This document shows positions 52,911-60,804 of a DNA stretch of 64,000 nt, one piece after another (within the stretch, counting starts at the first letter, position 1; every line of letters begins with the position of its first letter). Both the position numbers and the translations under genes were made by a program. Source of the stretch: Thermocoleostomius sinensis A174 (lineage in GTDB: Bacteria > Cyanobacteriota > Cyanobacteriia > Elainellales > Elainellaceae). Where the stretch lies: positions 3,387,026 to 3,451,025 of the forward strand of contig NZ_CP113797.1 of the NCBI RefSeq assembly GCF_026802175.1. Direction: 5' to 3'. The notes beneath the pieces are model-generated. The model was not told the DNA's origin. It saw nothing but the letters and a program-made list of their open reading frames with translations, and did no database searches.

Positions 52911-54539
52911 CTAGTCTGGTTTGCAAATCGATGCTGTTGCTTGGGAGGATTGAGCAAAACTGAGTGTATGGGGGGGAATAGTCAAAGCTTTGGCATAGGA
53001 AGCTTTGAGATACAAAAAATAGGGTTCTTCTTCGGCAACGTGTGCCTTGAAAAAGGCCACGCTGAAGGCATTCTGATAGTTTTGAATAATGGTTCTCAAC
53101 TGTTGCCAGTCTCGCTCTTGATTGGTCAGGCTGTTGATTAGATCGAGCGTTACCCGAGCGTGAGGTAATCCTTGCGCCACCACCAGATATTGATTAGGAG
53201 CCGACAACCAGCAAAAGGTTGGGAGTTGTTCAATAACTAATGGCGTGAGAAAATCTTCATTCGTTGCTTCCCACAAGACTGGAATTGTCACCTGACGGAT
53301 TTGTGTTTCTCCAAATAAACTACGACCAAATGGTAAGAATAAATACGCTGCGCTAATCCGATCGTCTTTTAAGATTGGCGTCGATCGTGGTAATTCTAAA
53401 GCGCGACATTGGTACAGTAGTGAGATATTTGTAATCGCAATTTCAGTGTTGCAATCGTGCTGAAGCTGTTCAAAATCAAAGGTCGCTCCTGCCAAACTGA
53501 GGGCTGTTGTACCACCAAACGAATATCCAAATATCCCCACCTGATGGAGATTAAGCTGCTGCTGCCACTCGGTTCGATTGAGATGTTCTAACTGATCGAG
53601 CAAAAAGGAAATATCCAACGGTCGATCGATAAACTCCTCGGCCGCAAAATTCTCGCGATATAGCCCTCGATAAAAATCCTGTAGGCGTTGTCGATCGCTG
53701 CCAGGATGATCGGGAATAATCACCGCAAACCCATAGGAAGCAAGATGTTGGGCCAATTCCATAAATCGATCGCGCCGTGCTCCTAACCCATTGGACACCA
53801 GAATGGTAGGAATGCGAACTCGATCGGGCAGTTTCGGGAAATACACATCTGTCGTCAACGATCGATTGCGGCTGGCATCATAGAAAGTGAGCGTTTGCAT
53901 TGAAACAGAGAAGTTGCCTGGTTGTCGTAAATCTGGACGAGCCGCATAATCGATCGATACTTCAGACGCCGCGAGGATATCGCTTTGTTGTTGCAACAGC
54001 GCTACTGATTGCTCGGTTTGTTGCAGTAGCGAGGCGATGTATTGTTGAAACTGCAAAACGTTGCCCAAATTGATCTGAATATCGGTTGGAAATAGCCGCA
54101 TCCAATGGAGGATAGATAATCCCACTGGATTGGCGGCGGCCAAAATCGAAGCCGATCGAATGCCATAGAAGCCGTTTTGACGGGCAGGTGTTCTCACCAG
54201 TTCTCCGGCCTCTTGCAACAACTGTTCACCCGCTGAGGTATAGCTGAATTGAGCCACCGTAACGGGATCAAGCGGATAGCTAGTCTGCAATGCTGCACGA
54301 ACCTGATTCTGTTGAGCAGTGCTTAACCGCCTGAGAATAAAATCAAGCGAGCCGTCTGCTTCACCTGTTTGGGCAAAACGTTCTAGATCTTCCACCGCGA
54401 TCGAAAAGCCCAAGGGTCCATAGTTGAAATAAATTCGTTCTGCCGCTTGAACTGGGTGCATCGGTAAGAAAGCCGCAAGCAGGCTGATGCTAATCAATGG
54501 CAACCGCCAGTGGTTCCGATGAGTAGAGTGAGTCACCAT
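52911..54539 (-). CDS. secreted alpha/beta hydrolase with DUF1400 N-terminal domain
   Basis: A 542-residue protein with a Sec-type signal (LPLISISLLAAFLPMHPVQA). Residues ~30-160 are the cyanobacterial DUF1400 helical domain (IYFNYGPLGFSIAVEDLERF). An alpha/beta hydrolase follows, with IPTILVSNGLGARRDRFMEL, nucleophile elbow IFGYSFGGTTAL, and VVAQGLPHARVTLD holding the likely catalytic His. The family is annotated as dienelactone hydrolase or PAF-acetylhydrolase-like; the substrate is unknown. The ATG at 54539 is chosen because it directly precedes the signal peptide, whereas a TTG at 54584 would overlap the gene upstream. It follows the acyl-AMP ligase by 31 nt, probably in one operon. Confidence 0.82.
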   Translation of the reverse strand: MVTHSTHRNHWRLPLISISLLAAFLPMHPVQAAERIYFNYGPLGFSIAVEDLERFAQTGEADGSLDFILRRLSTAQQNQVRAALQTSYPLDPVTVAQFSYTSAGEQLLQEAGELVRTPARQNGFYGIRSASILAAANPVGLSILHWMRLFPTDIQINLGNVLQFQQYIASLLQQTEQSVALLQQQSDILAASEVSIDYAARPDLRQPGNFSVSMQTLTFYDASRNRSLTTDVYFPKLPDRVRIPTILVSNGLGARRDRFMELAQHLASYGFAVIIPDHPGSDRQRLQDFYRGLYRENFAAEEFIDRPLDISFLLDQLEHLNRTEWQQQLNLHQVGIFGYSFGGTTALSLAGATFDFEQLQHDCNTEIAITNISLLYQCRALELPRSTPILKDDRISAAYLFLPFGRSLFGETQIRQVTIPVLWEATNEDFLTPLVIEQLPTFCWLSAPNQYLVVAQGLPHARVTLDLINSLTNQERDWQQLRTIIQNYQNAFSVAFFKAHVAEEEPYFLYLKASYAKALTIPPHTLSFAQSSQATASICKPD

Positions 54540-54570
54540 TCGTCTATAACGTTTCAACTGATAGCCATTG

Positions 54571-56424
54571 CTAGGATCGCACAAATGAGCGCAAAATGCG
54601 TCTGAACCGGCCTTTTGATAGCGCCAGATATCGATACAAATGTGTTAGCGGGTTCAAGTAGTAGTGAATCAACGAGTGTATATCGCTGGGGCGATTATCG
54701 TCCGATTGCCATTCATCTAGCACTTCCAATTCTTGATTCAGAAACTTTTTCCGGCACAGATGTCGTTGAATTTTGCCGCTAGGTGTTTTCGGTAAGCTAC
54801 CGGGCTTTAATAATGCAATCGCATATACATCTAAAAAATGTTCCTGAAACAATGCCCATCGAATTGATTCCACCACATCACCGATTGGTAATCGATCGCG
54901 GTACTGGCGTTCTATTTCTTGCACAACCACTAACCGATCATCCCCGTTGACAGAAATTGCAAACGCCGCTGCCCCGTGTTCGTGAAAACCTGGATGACAG
55001 GCTGTTACCGTGCGTTCGATTGCTTCAGGGTAATGATTAAAGCCCCAAAACACCAGCACATCCTTGAGCCGCCCTGTGATAAACAAGTGTCCGTCTTGCC
55101 AAAATCCTAGATCGCCTGTGCGCAAAAACGGCCCGTCCCCGGTGTCGGTTAAATAAGCGTGAAAGGTGCAATTGGTAGCTTCGGGTTGTTGCCAATAGCC
55201 CCGGCCCAAGCCACTGCCAGTCACCCAAATTTCGCCTACGGTTTGAGGCGGACAGACCGTACACGACTGGGGATCGGCGATTACAATCTGGTGATCCAGC
55301 CACGCCCGACCACATCCCACCATTGTCCGAACTCCACGATCGTTGGGTTGAGCCAGCACGACCCGATTTTCTTCCAATGCCGTCTCTTGAACATGAGCCA
55401 CGGCCAGCGGTTTGCCCTTATCTCCGCCTGTGACAAATAGTGTCGCCTCGGCCATGCCATAGCACGGGTAAAAAGCTGAACGCTGGAACCCGCACGGTGC
55501 AAACTTGTGCACAAACCGCTCGATCGTCTCTAGACGCACAGGTTCGGCTCCTGAAAACGCCAAGTTCCAGCAGCTTAGATCCAAGGTTTGTTGTTGAGCC
55601 TGTGTCACCTGACGGCACAGCAAATCATAGGCAAAGTTGGGTGCACCGCTGGTTGTAGCCTGATAGCGGGAAATTGCTTGTAACCAACGCACGGGCTTCT
55701 GAATAAAGGCGATCGGCGACATCAGCACACAAGACGTACCCAAGTAAATTGCCTGCAACGCATTGCCGATCAAACCCATGTCGTGAAACAGTGGTAACCA
55801 TCCTACACCAATCGAGTCGGATGTATGCCCAAACGCCTGCTGCAACATTTGCTGATTGTGCAGAATGCTAGTGTGGGGAATCAGGACTCCCTTTGGGGCA
55901 CCCGTGGAACCTGACGTATATTGCAGAAATGCCAGCGTCTCGCCTTCGATCGAGGGTTTGACCCAGCGATCAGCTTGGGTTAACAAAATTGCTTCCGTAG
56001 TGCACCAATTCAGTGGGGTTGTCGTTGCCGAGGAACTCAGTTGCGCCGTCAGTTTTGCCGCTAGACCCCTTGTCGTTAGCCCGATCGCCGCTTGCGAATC
56101 TACCAACCGTGCTTGCAGATCACTCCAACCGAATCGATTGCGGGGCGGATGACAGGGAACCGCCACCACCCCTGCATACAGGCAACCCAAAAACGCTGCA
56201 ATGAAATCCAATCCCGCTTCGTAGGGATAGACCAGCAGCGCCCGATCGCCAGGTTTTACCTGGGTTTGTAGGTATGCAGCAATCGCCTGTGCCTGCTGAT
56301 TCAATTGGTGATAGGTCACTCGACCCGCTTCTGCCTCTCCATCTTTGAGAAAAATGAAGGCCGTGCGATTGGGTTGGTGCTGCGATTGGTGGCGCAACAA
56401 TTCAACAAAATTAGCTGGTTGCAT
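54571..56424 (-). CDS. fatty acyl-AMP ligase (FAAL family)
   Basis: A 617-residue AMP-forming enzyme. Motifs are LAFLQYTSGSTGAPKGVLIP (P-loop), GVGWLPLFHDMGLIGNALQ and GAPNFAYDLLCRQV, which are characteristic of the FAAL subfamily, plus YPCYGMAEATLFVTGGDKG. The C-terminal catalytic Lys is in LPKTPSGKIQRH. FAALs activate fatty acids as acyl-adenylates and load them onto carrier proteins, feeding lipid or polyketide pathways. No carrier protein or PKS lies nearby, so it acts alone or on a carrier elsewhere. The ATG at 56424 is preferred, with AGGAAG upstream. The hydrolase follows at once. Confidence 0.88.
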   Translation of the reverse strand: MQPANFVELLRHQSQHQPNRTAFIFLKDGEAEAGRVTYHQLNQQAQAIAAYLQTQVKPGDRALLVYPYEAGLDFIAAFLGCLYAGVVAVPCHPPRNRFGWSDLQARLVDSQAAIGLTTRGLAAKLTAQLSSSATTTPLNWCTTEAILLTQADRWVKPSIEGETLAFLQYTSGSTGAPKGVLIPHTSILHNQQMLQQAFGHTSDSIGVGWLPLFHDMGLIGNALQAIYLGTSCVLMSPIAFIQKPVRWLQAISRYQATTSGAPNFAYDLLCRQVTQAQQQTLDLSCWNLAFSGAEPVRLETIERFVHKFAPCGFQRSAFYPCYGMAEATLFVTGGDKGKPLAVAHVQETALEENRVVLAQPNDRGVRTMVGCGRAWLDHQIVIADPQSCTVCPPQTVGEIWVTGSGLGRGYWQQPEATNCTFHAYLTDTGDGPFLRTGDLGFWQDGHLFITGRLKDVLVFWGFNHYPEAIERTVTACHPGFHEHGAAAFAISVNGDDRLVVVQEIERQYRDRLPIGDVVESIRWALFQEHFLDVYAIALLKPGSLPKTPSGKIQRHLCRKKFLNQELEVLDEWQSDDNRPSDIHSLIHYYLNPLTHLYRYLALSKGRFRRILRSFVRS

Positions 56425-56488
56425 GGAGTCTTCCTGGGGGTACAACCGACGGTTTTGTTTGATCAACTTGCCCTAGAGATATCCAACT

Positions 56489-56513
56489 TAGGACGGGCAA
56501 AACGCCCATCCTA
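56489..56513. other. hairpin between the 81-residue gene and the FAAL gene
   Basis: TAGGACGGGC-AAAAC-GCCCATCCTA forms a 10-bp stem with one mismatch or wobble. No T-run follows on the minus strand, so it is not a standard terminator. It may modulate read-through from the small gene into the FAAL gene. Confidence 0.4.
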
Positions 56514-56528
56514 GCTAATATTGTTGGA

Positions 56529-56774
56529 TTAGGAAACGTAGCGTTTATAAATTCGCATAATTTCACCCGGCGCTCTCACCGTGGCTTGCTGAATCTGGGC
56601 ATAGGGCAAGGCCCGCGACCAGTGCTCCACTCGGCAAAACCCACAGTGATGCAGATGGGCGATCGTGTGCTCCACCTCTTCGGGTGGTCCAATCAGCAGC
56701 ATTTTCACCGATCGCCGAGACGACGCCACGGGGCGATTGTCCCCTGTGGACACACTCATGAACTCATCAGTCAT
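56529..56774 (-). CDS. small conserved hypothetical protein
   Basis: An 81-residue protein. A polar ~22-residue N-terminus (VSTGDNRPVASSRRS) precedes a compact alpha/beta core: KMLLIGPPEEVEHTIAHLHH, then GFCRVEHWSRALPYAQ and a C-terminal GEIMRIYKRYVS. Similar small proteins seem widespread in cyanobacteria, but none has a known function to me. AAAGGAG sits about 10 nt before the ATG, and a perfect 8-bp hairpin (56792-56812) ends just 4 nt upstream of that site, so translation could be controlled by the structured leader. FAAL lies downstream on the same strand. Confidence 0.7.
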   Translation of the reverse strand: MTDEFMSVSTGDNRPVASSRRSVKMLLIGPPEEVEHTIAHLHHCGFCRVEHWSRALPYAQIQQATVRAPGEIMRIYKRYVS

Positions 56775-56788
56775 GCTTAAACTCCTTT

Positions 56789-56982
56789 AGGTCTAGGGTA
56801 AGAAACCCTAGAGACTCGCTCTCAGCAGACTCAGACAGCACCAGGCCGCACAAGCTGAAAGCAGGGGCGCTATAATGCACCCTAGCCTTTAGACTAGTGG
56901 ACATAGTCTGAGGTTAGCTAGCTCAGGTGTTCAGCTTGCCCGGCAGACACCTAGCTAGCGCTAGAGAAGGGGGTCTCTAGGT
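56789..56982. other. series of strong hairpins with CTAG-rich stems and a possible pseudoknot
   Basis: Four stems follow each other. H1 is TCTAGGGT/ACCCTAGA (56792-56812). H2 is CTAGCC plus AGACTA against TAGTCT plus GGTTAG (56882-56917). H3 is GCTAGCT-c-AGGTGT/ACACCT-AGCTAGC (56917-56959; 13 bp, one bulge). H4 is CTAGAGA/TCTCTAG (56961-56980). The H3 loop TCAGCTTG is perfectly complementary to CAAGCTGA at 56851-56858. CTAG occurs about ten times in 240 bp. The block lies directly before the 81-residue gene (minus strand), so it could be its leader or an independent RNA on either strand. I do not recognise a known riboswitch. Confidence 0.65.
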
Positions 56983-57237
56983 AGCCAGGTTACTCTTCCT
57001 CTAACAGATGAATAACCATAGTCACCCACCCTAGCAGAAGCTGATTACAGAATCAAGTCATATTTGTTACCGTCTTGTCTGCATAGAATAAACCAGCCCC
57101 CCAACGCTTAAGGTGGCAACCTTGCTGGTCTGTGGTAATTCATCGCAAGATTTTGACAATACCACAAGAATTAGATAGCTGAAGCCCGTTCGATTATTTA
57201 GGCTTAAATGGTCATTAATATAATACCGGTGAACGCT
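56983..57237. other. remaining gene-free sequence with two further stem pairs
   Basis: ACCAGC (57092) pairs with GCTGGT (57124), enclosing AAGGT-GGCA-ACCTT. A second stem is TGTGGTA (57131) with TACCACA (57160). The region ends at the azoreductase start. No gene is seen. Confidence 0.5.
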
Positions 57238-57870
57238 ATGGCTCATTTACTGCACATTGATGCTAGCCCACGTGATAAACGATCGCGATCGCGAAGCTTC
57301 ACTCAAGAATTCGTTGAAATGTGGAAAAAAGTTCATCCTAGAGATATCATCACCTATTGCGATCTTGGTCATCATCCTGTACCTCATATCAATGAAGCCT
57401 GGATTGCAGCGGCGTATACACCTCCTGAACAGCGCACTCCAGAACTGTGGGATGCAATTCGTGTCAGTGATCAGTTGGTAGACGAATTTTTAGCTGCCGA
57501 TGTTTATGTGCTTGGTGTTCCTATGTATAATTTCAGCATTCCGAGTATGCTCAAAGCCTATATTGATCAAATTGTGCGAATTGGTCGCACCTTTGAGTTT
57601 ATGCCAGAGAATCTTGAAAATCCCTATAAACCCCTGGTTTTAGGAAAGCGAATGGTTATCATTACGGCACGCGGTTCGTCAGGTTATGGACTAGGAGAAC
57701 GTTACGAGAGGTTGAACTATCAAGATCCATATTTGAGAACTATTTTTAGATTCATTGGCGTCACAGATATCACCGTTATTTCCGTTGAAAATGACGAATT
57801 GGGAGGTGCAGCGTTGGAACAGTCGATCGCCTCTGTGCGGGCCCAAATTGCTCAACTTGCAATCCGGTAA
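57238..57870 (+). CDS. azoR: FMN-dependent NADH-azoreductase
   Basis: A 210-residue flavodoxin-like-fold quinone/azo reductase. MAHLLHIDASPRDKRSRSRS carries the FMN-phosphate-binding Ser-Pro-Arg. VLGVPMYNFSIPSMLKAYID is the conserved isoalloxazine-contact region, and GRTFEF precedes the active-site segment. AzoR uses NADH to reduce azo dyes and quinones in the cytoplasm, often as a defence against quinone stress. The ATG at 57238 is chosen over 57208 because it begins exactly at the conserved strand, with GGTGA upstream. DUF1772 follows after 6 bp. Confidence 0.88.
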   Translation: MAHLLHIDASPRDKRSRSRSFTQEFVEMWKKVHPRDIITYCDLGHHPVPHINEAWIAAAYTPPEQRTPELWDAIRVSDQLVDEFLAADVYVLGVPMYNFSIPSMLKAYIDQIVRIGRTFEFMPENLENPYKPLVLGKRMVIITARGSSGYGLGERYERLNYQDPYLRTIFRFIGVTDITVISVENDELGGAALEQSIASVRAQIAQLAIR

Positions 57871-57876
57871 CGAACG

Positions 57877-58353
57877 ATGGTCATTCATTTCTTAGCCGCG
57901 ATCGGCTGTGGGGTGATAGCAGGCGTTTTCTTCGCTTTCTCGACGTTTGTGATGAGTGCTCTAGCTCAACTTCAACCTAGGGAAGGCATCGCCGCGATGC
58001 AATGGATTAACCTCACTGCCATCAACCCGCTGTTCATGGGTGCTTTGTTTGGCACAGGAATAGCTTGTTTATTCCTGGTGGGTTCATTACTGCATAAGTG
58101 GCAACAACCCGGAATGATCTATCTGCTGCTTGGCAGCTTGCTGTATCTAATTGGCGCAGTTGGAGTCACGATCGTCTTCAATGTACCGCTGAATGATGCC
58201 CTCGCCACAGTCAAACCCGACAGCCCTGAAGGCGCAAATCTATGGAGCACCTATCTAACAAACTGGACACGCTGGAACCATATCCGCACGGTGACCTCCT
58301 TGGCGGCCGCTATCTTGCTGTCCATTGCTCTTGGCGCTCGATCGACACCGTAG
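57877..58353 (+). CDS. DUF1772 (anthrone oxygenase-like) membrane protein
   Basis: A 158-residue protein with four hydrophobic segments. GVIAGVFFAFSTFVMSAL and INLTAINPLFMGALFGTGI open it, and the conserved FNVPLNDALA leads to YLTNWTRWNHIRT near the end. Family members include fungal anthrone oxygenases in polyketide pathways, but bacterial members are uncharacterised. Its start lies 6 bp after the azoreductase stop, so the two form an operon. Together they suggest a redox function on quinones or aromatic compounds. Confidence 0.82.
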   Translation: MVIHFLAAIGCGVIAGVFFAFSTFVMSALAQLQPREGIAAMQWINLTAINPLFMGALFGTGIACLFLVGSLLHKWQQPGMIYLLLGSLLYLIGAVGVTIVFNVPLNDALATVKPDSPEGANLWSTYLTNWTRWNHIRTVTSLAAAILLSIALGARSTP

Positions 58354-58357
58354 CCAT

Positions 58358-58405
58358 GTCTCGATCCCCAATCTCCAACCCCTAATCTCTAATTTCCGAT
58401 CTCCT
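58358..58405. repeat. heptamer-like low-complexity run
   Basis: CGATCCCCAATCTCCAACCC followed by CTAATCTCTAATTTCCGATC consists of imperfect CCNATCT-type heptamers between DUF1772 and the ArsR promoter. Confidence 0.5.
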
Positions 58406-58406
58406 C

Positions 58407-58460
58407 TTGACATTCTCAACTAGTACATTTAACCTAATAGTTAATTAACTGCGCAGTTAA
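58407..58460 (+). promoter_or_regulatory. ArsR gene promoter with overlapping palindromic operators
   Basis: TTGACA (58407-58412) and TAACCT (58430-58435) are 17 bp apart. Just downstream, AGTTAATTAACT (58439-58450) and TTAACTGCGCAGTTAA (58445-58460) are perfect palindromes that overlap. The position at the transcription start fits repression by the ArsR-type protein encoded next, as is usual for that family. Confidence 0.65.
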
Positions 58461-58478
58461 ATAGAAGTTCCTCCATAG

Positions 58479-58829
58479 ATGTCCACTGATTCGCTGAGCG
58501 TCACGTTTGCTGCCCTGGCCGATCCCACCCGACGAGCAATTTTAGCCTACCTCGCCAAAGGCGAAGCCTCGGTGTCGGAACTTGCTCAACCGTTTAAGAT
58601 GAGTTTGCCTGCTGTGTCCAAACATCTCAAGGTGCTAGAGCGGGCCGGCCTAATTACGCGCAGTCGGGCAGCACAGTGGCGTCCTTGTCGATTGGAAGCG
58701 GAACCGCTGAAAGATGCCGCAGACTGGATTGATCTCTATCGCCAGTTTTGGGAACAGAGTTTTGATTGCTTAGATGAATATCTTCAGGAATTGCAAGCAG
58801 GAGAACATCAAACCGATCGCGAACCGTGA
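58479..58829 (+). CDS. ArsR/SmtB-type HTH regulator
   Basis: A 116-residue winged-helix repressor. FAALADPTRRAILAYLAKGE and VSELAQPFKMSLPAVSKHLK, then VLERAGLITRSRAAQWRPCR, match the AHSA1-associated ArsR subfamily. Only one Cys (WRPCRLEA) is near the wing, so the classical metal sites are absent and the inducer is probably not a metal. A palindromic site lies in its own promoter. The gene is followed after 32 bp by the AHSA1 gene, as in many bacterial ArsR-AHSA1 pairs. Confidence 0.88.
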   Translation: MSTDSLSVTFAALADPTRRAILAYLAKGEASVSELAQPFKMSLPAVSKHLKVLERAGLITRSRAAQWRPCRLEAEPLKDAADWIDLYRQFWEQSFDCLDEYLQELQAGEHQTDREP

Positions 58830-58861
58830 GTGGCGATTGTCCTACTTCTAGGAGAAATAAC

Positions 58862-59344
58862 ATGTTAAAACACAAGCTCTCCGTTAATACGCGAGGCGAT
58901 TGCGATATTGTGATCACTCGTGTCTTTAATGCTCCGCGTTCACTAGTTTTTGCAGCATGGACTCAGCCAGAACACGTAAAGCGCTGGTTTAGAGGATGCC
59001 GTCAACTGGAGTTAATTATTTGCGACATCAATTTGTACGTTGGCGGAACGTGGCGCTATGTCTTGCACGATCTCAACACAGGTACCGATTTTGCGCTAAA
59101 TGGAGAATACCGCGAGATTGTACCACCTGAACGTTTGGTTGCCACCGAACGATATGAACTGATTCCTAACAGCGATCGGTTGAACACGCTGACACTGACC
59201 GAACATGACGGCAAAACAACACTTTGTATCCACGTTCAACATGTGTCTAAAGAACAACGAGATGGGCATTTGCGATCAGGTTTAGAAATAGGCCTATACG
59301 GAACATTAAACCGTTTGGAAGAATGCCTTCAGACAATGATGTGA
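58862..59344 (+). CDS. SRPBCC/AHSA1 domain protein
   Basis: A 160-residue protein of the START-like AHSA1 fold. IVITRVFNAPRSLVFAAWTQ with EHVKRWF opens it, ALNGEYREIVPPERLVATE lies in the middle, and the C-terminal helix is LYGTLNRLEECLQTMM. The fold binds hydrophobic ligands in a cavity, but the ligand is unknown. GGAG lies 7 nt before the ATG at 58862, which fits better than the longer frame. It follows the ArsR gene and precedes a decayed second AHSA1 copy. Confidence 0.86.
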   Translation: MLKHKLSVNTRGDCDIVITRVFNAPRSLVFAAWTQPEHVKRWFRGCRQLELIICDINLYVGGTWRYVLHDLNTGTDFALNGEYREIVPPERLVATERYELIPNSDRLNTLTLTEHDGKTTLCIHVQHVSKEQRDGHLRSGLEIGLYGTLNRLEECLQTMM

Positions 59345-59446
59345 ATATCTAGAAATATTTGTGCTCGATCGAGAATAAGATCATTAAATCTGTATTCTGA
59401 ATATAGAAGGATATTGGTTGTACGAGGCTTTTATTCCATATCTCCT

Positions 59447-59663
59447 ATGCCGTCGGAACGTGAATTAACAATCATTCGCGTGGTTAATGCTCCACGCAAA
59501 CTGATGTTCAAGGTTTGGACTGAGCCAGAGCACTTTGATGACGTTCCATCAAGTTGCTTTCGAGTCGATGGAATTGCGGAATTTGCACCAATCAGGCTGG
59601 TCTGAATGTTTCGATCGACTAGTCGCGTATCTGGTGAATGTCATGACAGGAGAAAATCAATGA
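59447..59663 (+). pseudogene. AHSA1-domain gene with large internal deletion
   Basis: The first 30 codons (MPSERELTIIRVVNAPRKLM, then FKVWTEPEH) match the start of an AHSA1 protein. After ~59540 the frame no longer does. In another frame, from about 59565, the sequence reads SGWSECFDRLVAYLVNVM and ends at the TGA at 59661, which matches an AHSA1 C-terminus. About 100 central residues are therefore missing and the two ends are out of frame. That TGA overlaps the GFA start (ATGA), as would be expected of an intact coupled operon gene. So this was once a working second copy. Confidence 0.75.
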
Positions 59664-60061
59664 AAAAGACCTATAGAGGAAGCTGTCATTGTGGTGCAGT
59701 GCGCTACGAAGTAGACCTCGATTTGAGTCAAGGTACACTTAAATGTAACTGTTCGATTTGCACTAAGACACGGGCTTGGCTGACTACGGTTCAGGAAGAT
59801 GCCTTTCGATTATTGTCTGGCTATGCAGATTTGACTGAGTATCAGTTCAATACTAAAACTATTCATCATCTATTCTGCAAGCATTGCGGAGTACGCTCAT
59901 TTGGCTGGGGTGAAGATTCGGAGTCAGGCAGGTTCTATGCAATTCACATTAGTTGTTTGGATGATGTACTGCTTGATGATTTGATCAATGCACCAATCGG
60001 ATATGTTGATGGTCGCCAAGATAACTGGAAAATATCACCGATCGCGATTCAACATCTTTAA
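59660..60061 (+). CDS. GFA family (CENP-V/GFA zinc) protein
   Basis: A 133-residue zinc protein of the glutathione-dependent formaldehyde-activating (GFA) superfamily. The cysteine sets are YRGSCHCGAVRYEV, LKCNCSICTKTR, and HLFCKHCGVRSFGW, giving the usual two zinc sites. The enzymatic role of most members is unproven. AGGAGAA lies 8 nt before the ATG at 59660, which overlaps the decayed AHSA1 stop. It belongs to the ArsR-led group of small enzymes. Confidence 0.88.
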   Translation: MKKTYRGSCHCGAVRYEVDLDLSQGTLKCNCSICTKTRAWLTTVQEDAFRLLSGYADLTEYQFNTKTIHHLFCKHCGVRSFGWGEDSESGRFYAIHISCLDDVLLDDLINAPIGYVDGRQDNWKISPIAIQHL

Positions 60062-60278
60062 CCACTAATAACTCCACTTTGTAGATTTTCTCAACACAAA
60101 GCTTGCTAATTTGCTAGTAAAACAGTACAATTGAACTACTCAAAACAAGTGCATCTTTGTACGAAGTTTATTCAAGATTAGATTTCCATAACCATCGGTT
60201 CTCTATCTATCTCGCTTAACTCATCGAGTTCTGAATTCGTTTTTTGTTTATTCACATCTTCATGTGAAGGAGTTTGCT

Positions 60279-60698
60279 ATGCAGTTAACCCCTTATCTAA
60301 TGTTCAGTGGTCAGTGCGAAGAGGCATTCAAGTTTTATGAGCAGTGCTTGAATGGCAAAATTACAGCAAGGATGACCTATGCAGAGTCCCCTGAATCATC
60401 TATGCTTGATCAGATGCCGATGGAATGGCGCGATAAGATTATGCATATCGGACTCACGGTTGGCAATCAGGAATTGATGGGATCTGATGGCCCACCCGGC
60501 TGTGATGAAACCCCCAAAAGCTTCTCCGTATGTCTGAGCTTGAACGATCCAGCAGAATCAGAGCGTATCTTTCACACTTTGGCAGAAAACGGCACTGTGC
60601 AAATGCCTTTTCAACAGACTTTTTGGGCGTATCGATTTGGCATGGTGATTGATCAATTTAGTGTTCCGTGGATGATCAATTGTGATCAAGTCGTTTGA
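60279..60698 (+). CDS. VOC family (PhnB/glyoxalase-like) protein
   Basis: A 139-residue protein with MQLTPYLMFSGQCEEAFKFY, MHIGLTVGNQELMGSDGPPG, and FWAYRFGMVIDQFSVPWMIN. These match the PhnB-like subgroup (annotated in some genomes as 3-demethylubiquinone-like methyltransferase, which is likely wrong). The substrate is unknown. GAAGGAG lies 6 nt before the ATG at 60279, so that start is firm. It is 217 bp from the GFA gene, so it may have its own promoter. Confidence 0.86.
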   Translation: MQLTPYLMFSGQCEEAFKFYEQCLNGKITARMTYAESPESSMLDQMPMEWRDKIMHIGLTVGNQELMGSDGPPGCDETPKSFSVCLSLNDPAESERIFHTLAENGTVQMPFQQTFWAYRFGMVIDQFSVPWMINCDQVV

Positions 60699-60804
60699 GT
60701 ACAATTTTTGCTGAGAAATGGGTATGGGTTAGCCATGAAAGAGAGCTACAACTATCCGGTCATTTCAACCATTTAATGCTTGTAATAGAACTTGGAGGTA
60801 AATC

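Noticed and set aside
56871-56876. TATAAT in the structured element as a promoter
   Set aside because: No -35 sequence lies 16-18 bp upstream, and the box is within a hairpin-rich block, so it is weak evidence.
56789-57237. Known riboswitches (TPP, cobalamin, SAM, glutamine), tmRNA, RNase P RNA or SRP RNA
   Set aside because: I looked for the conserved core words of each by eye and found none; only a covariance-model search can exclude them fully.
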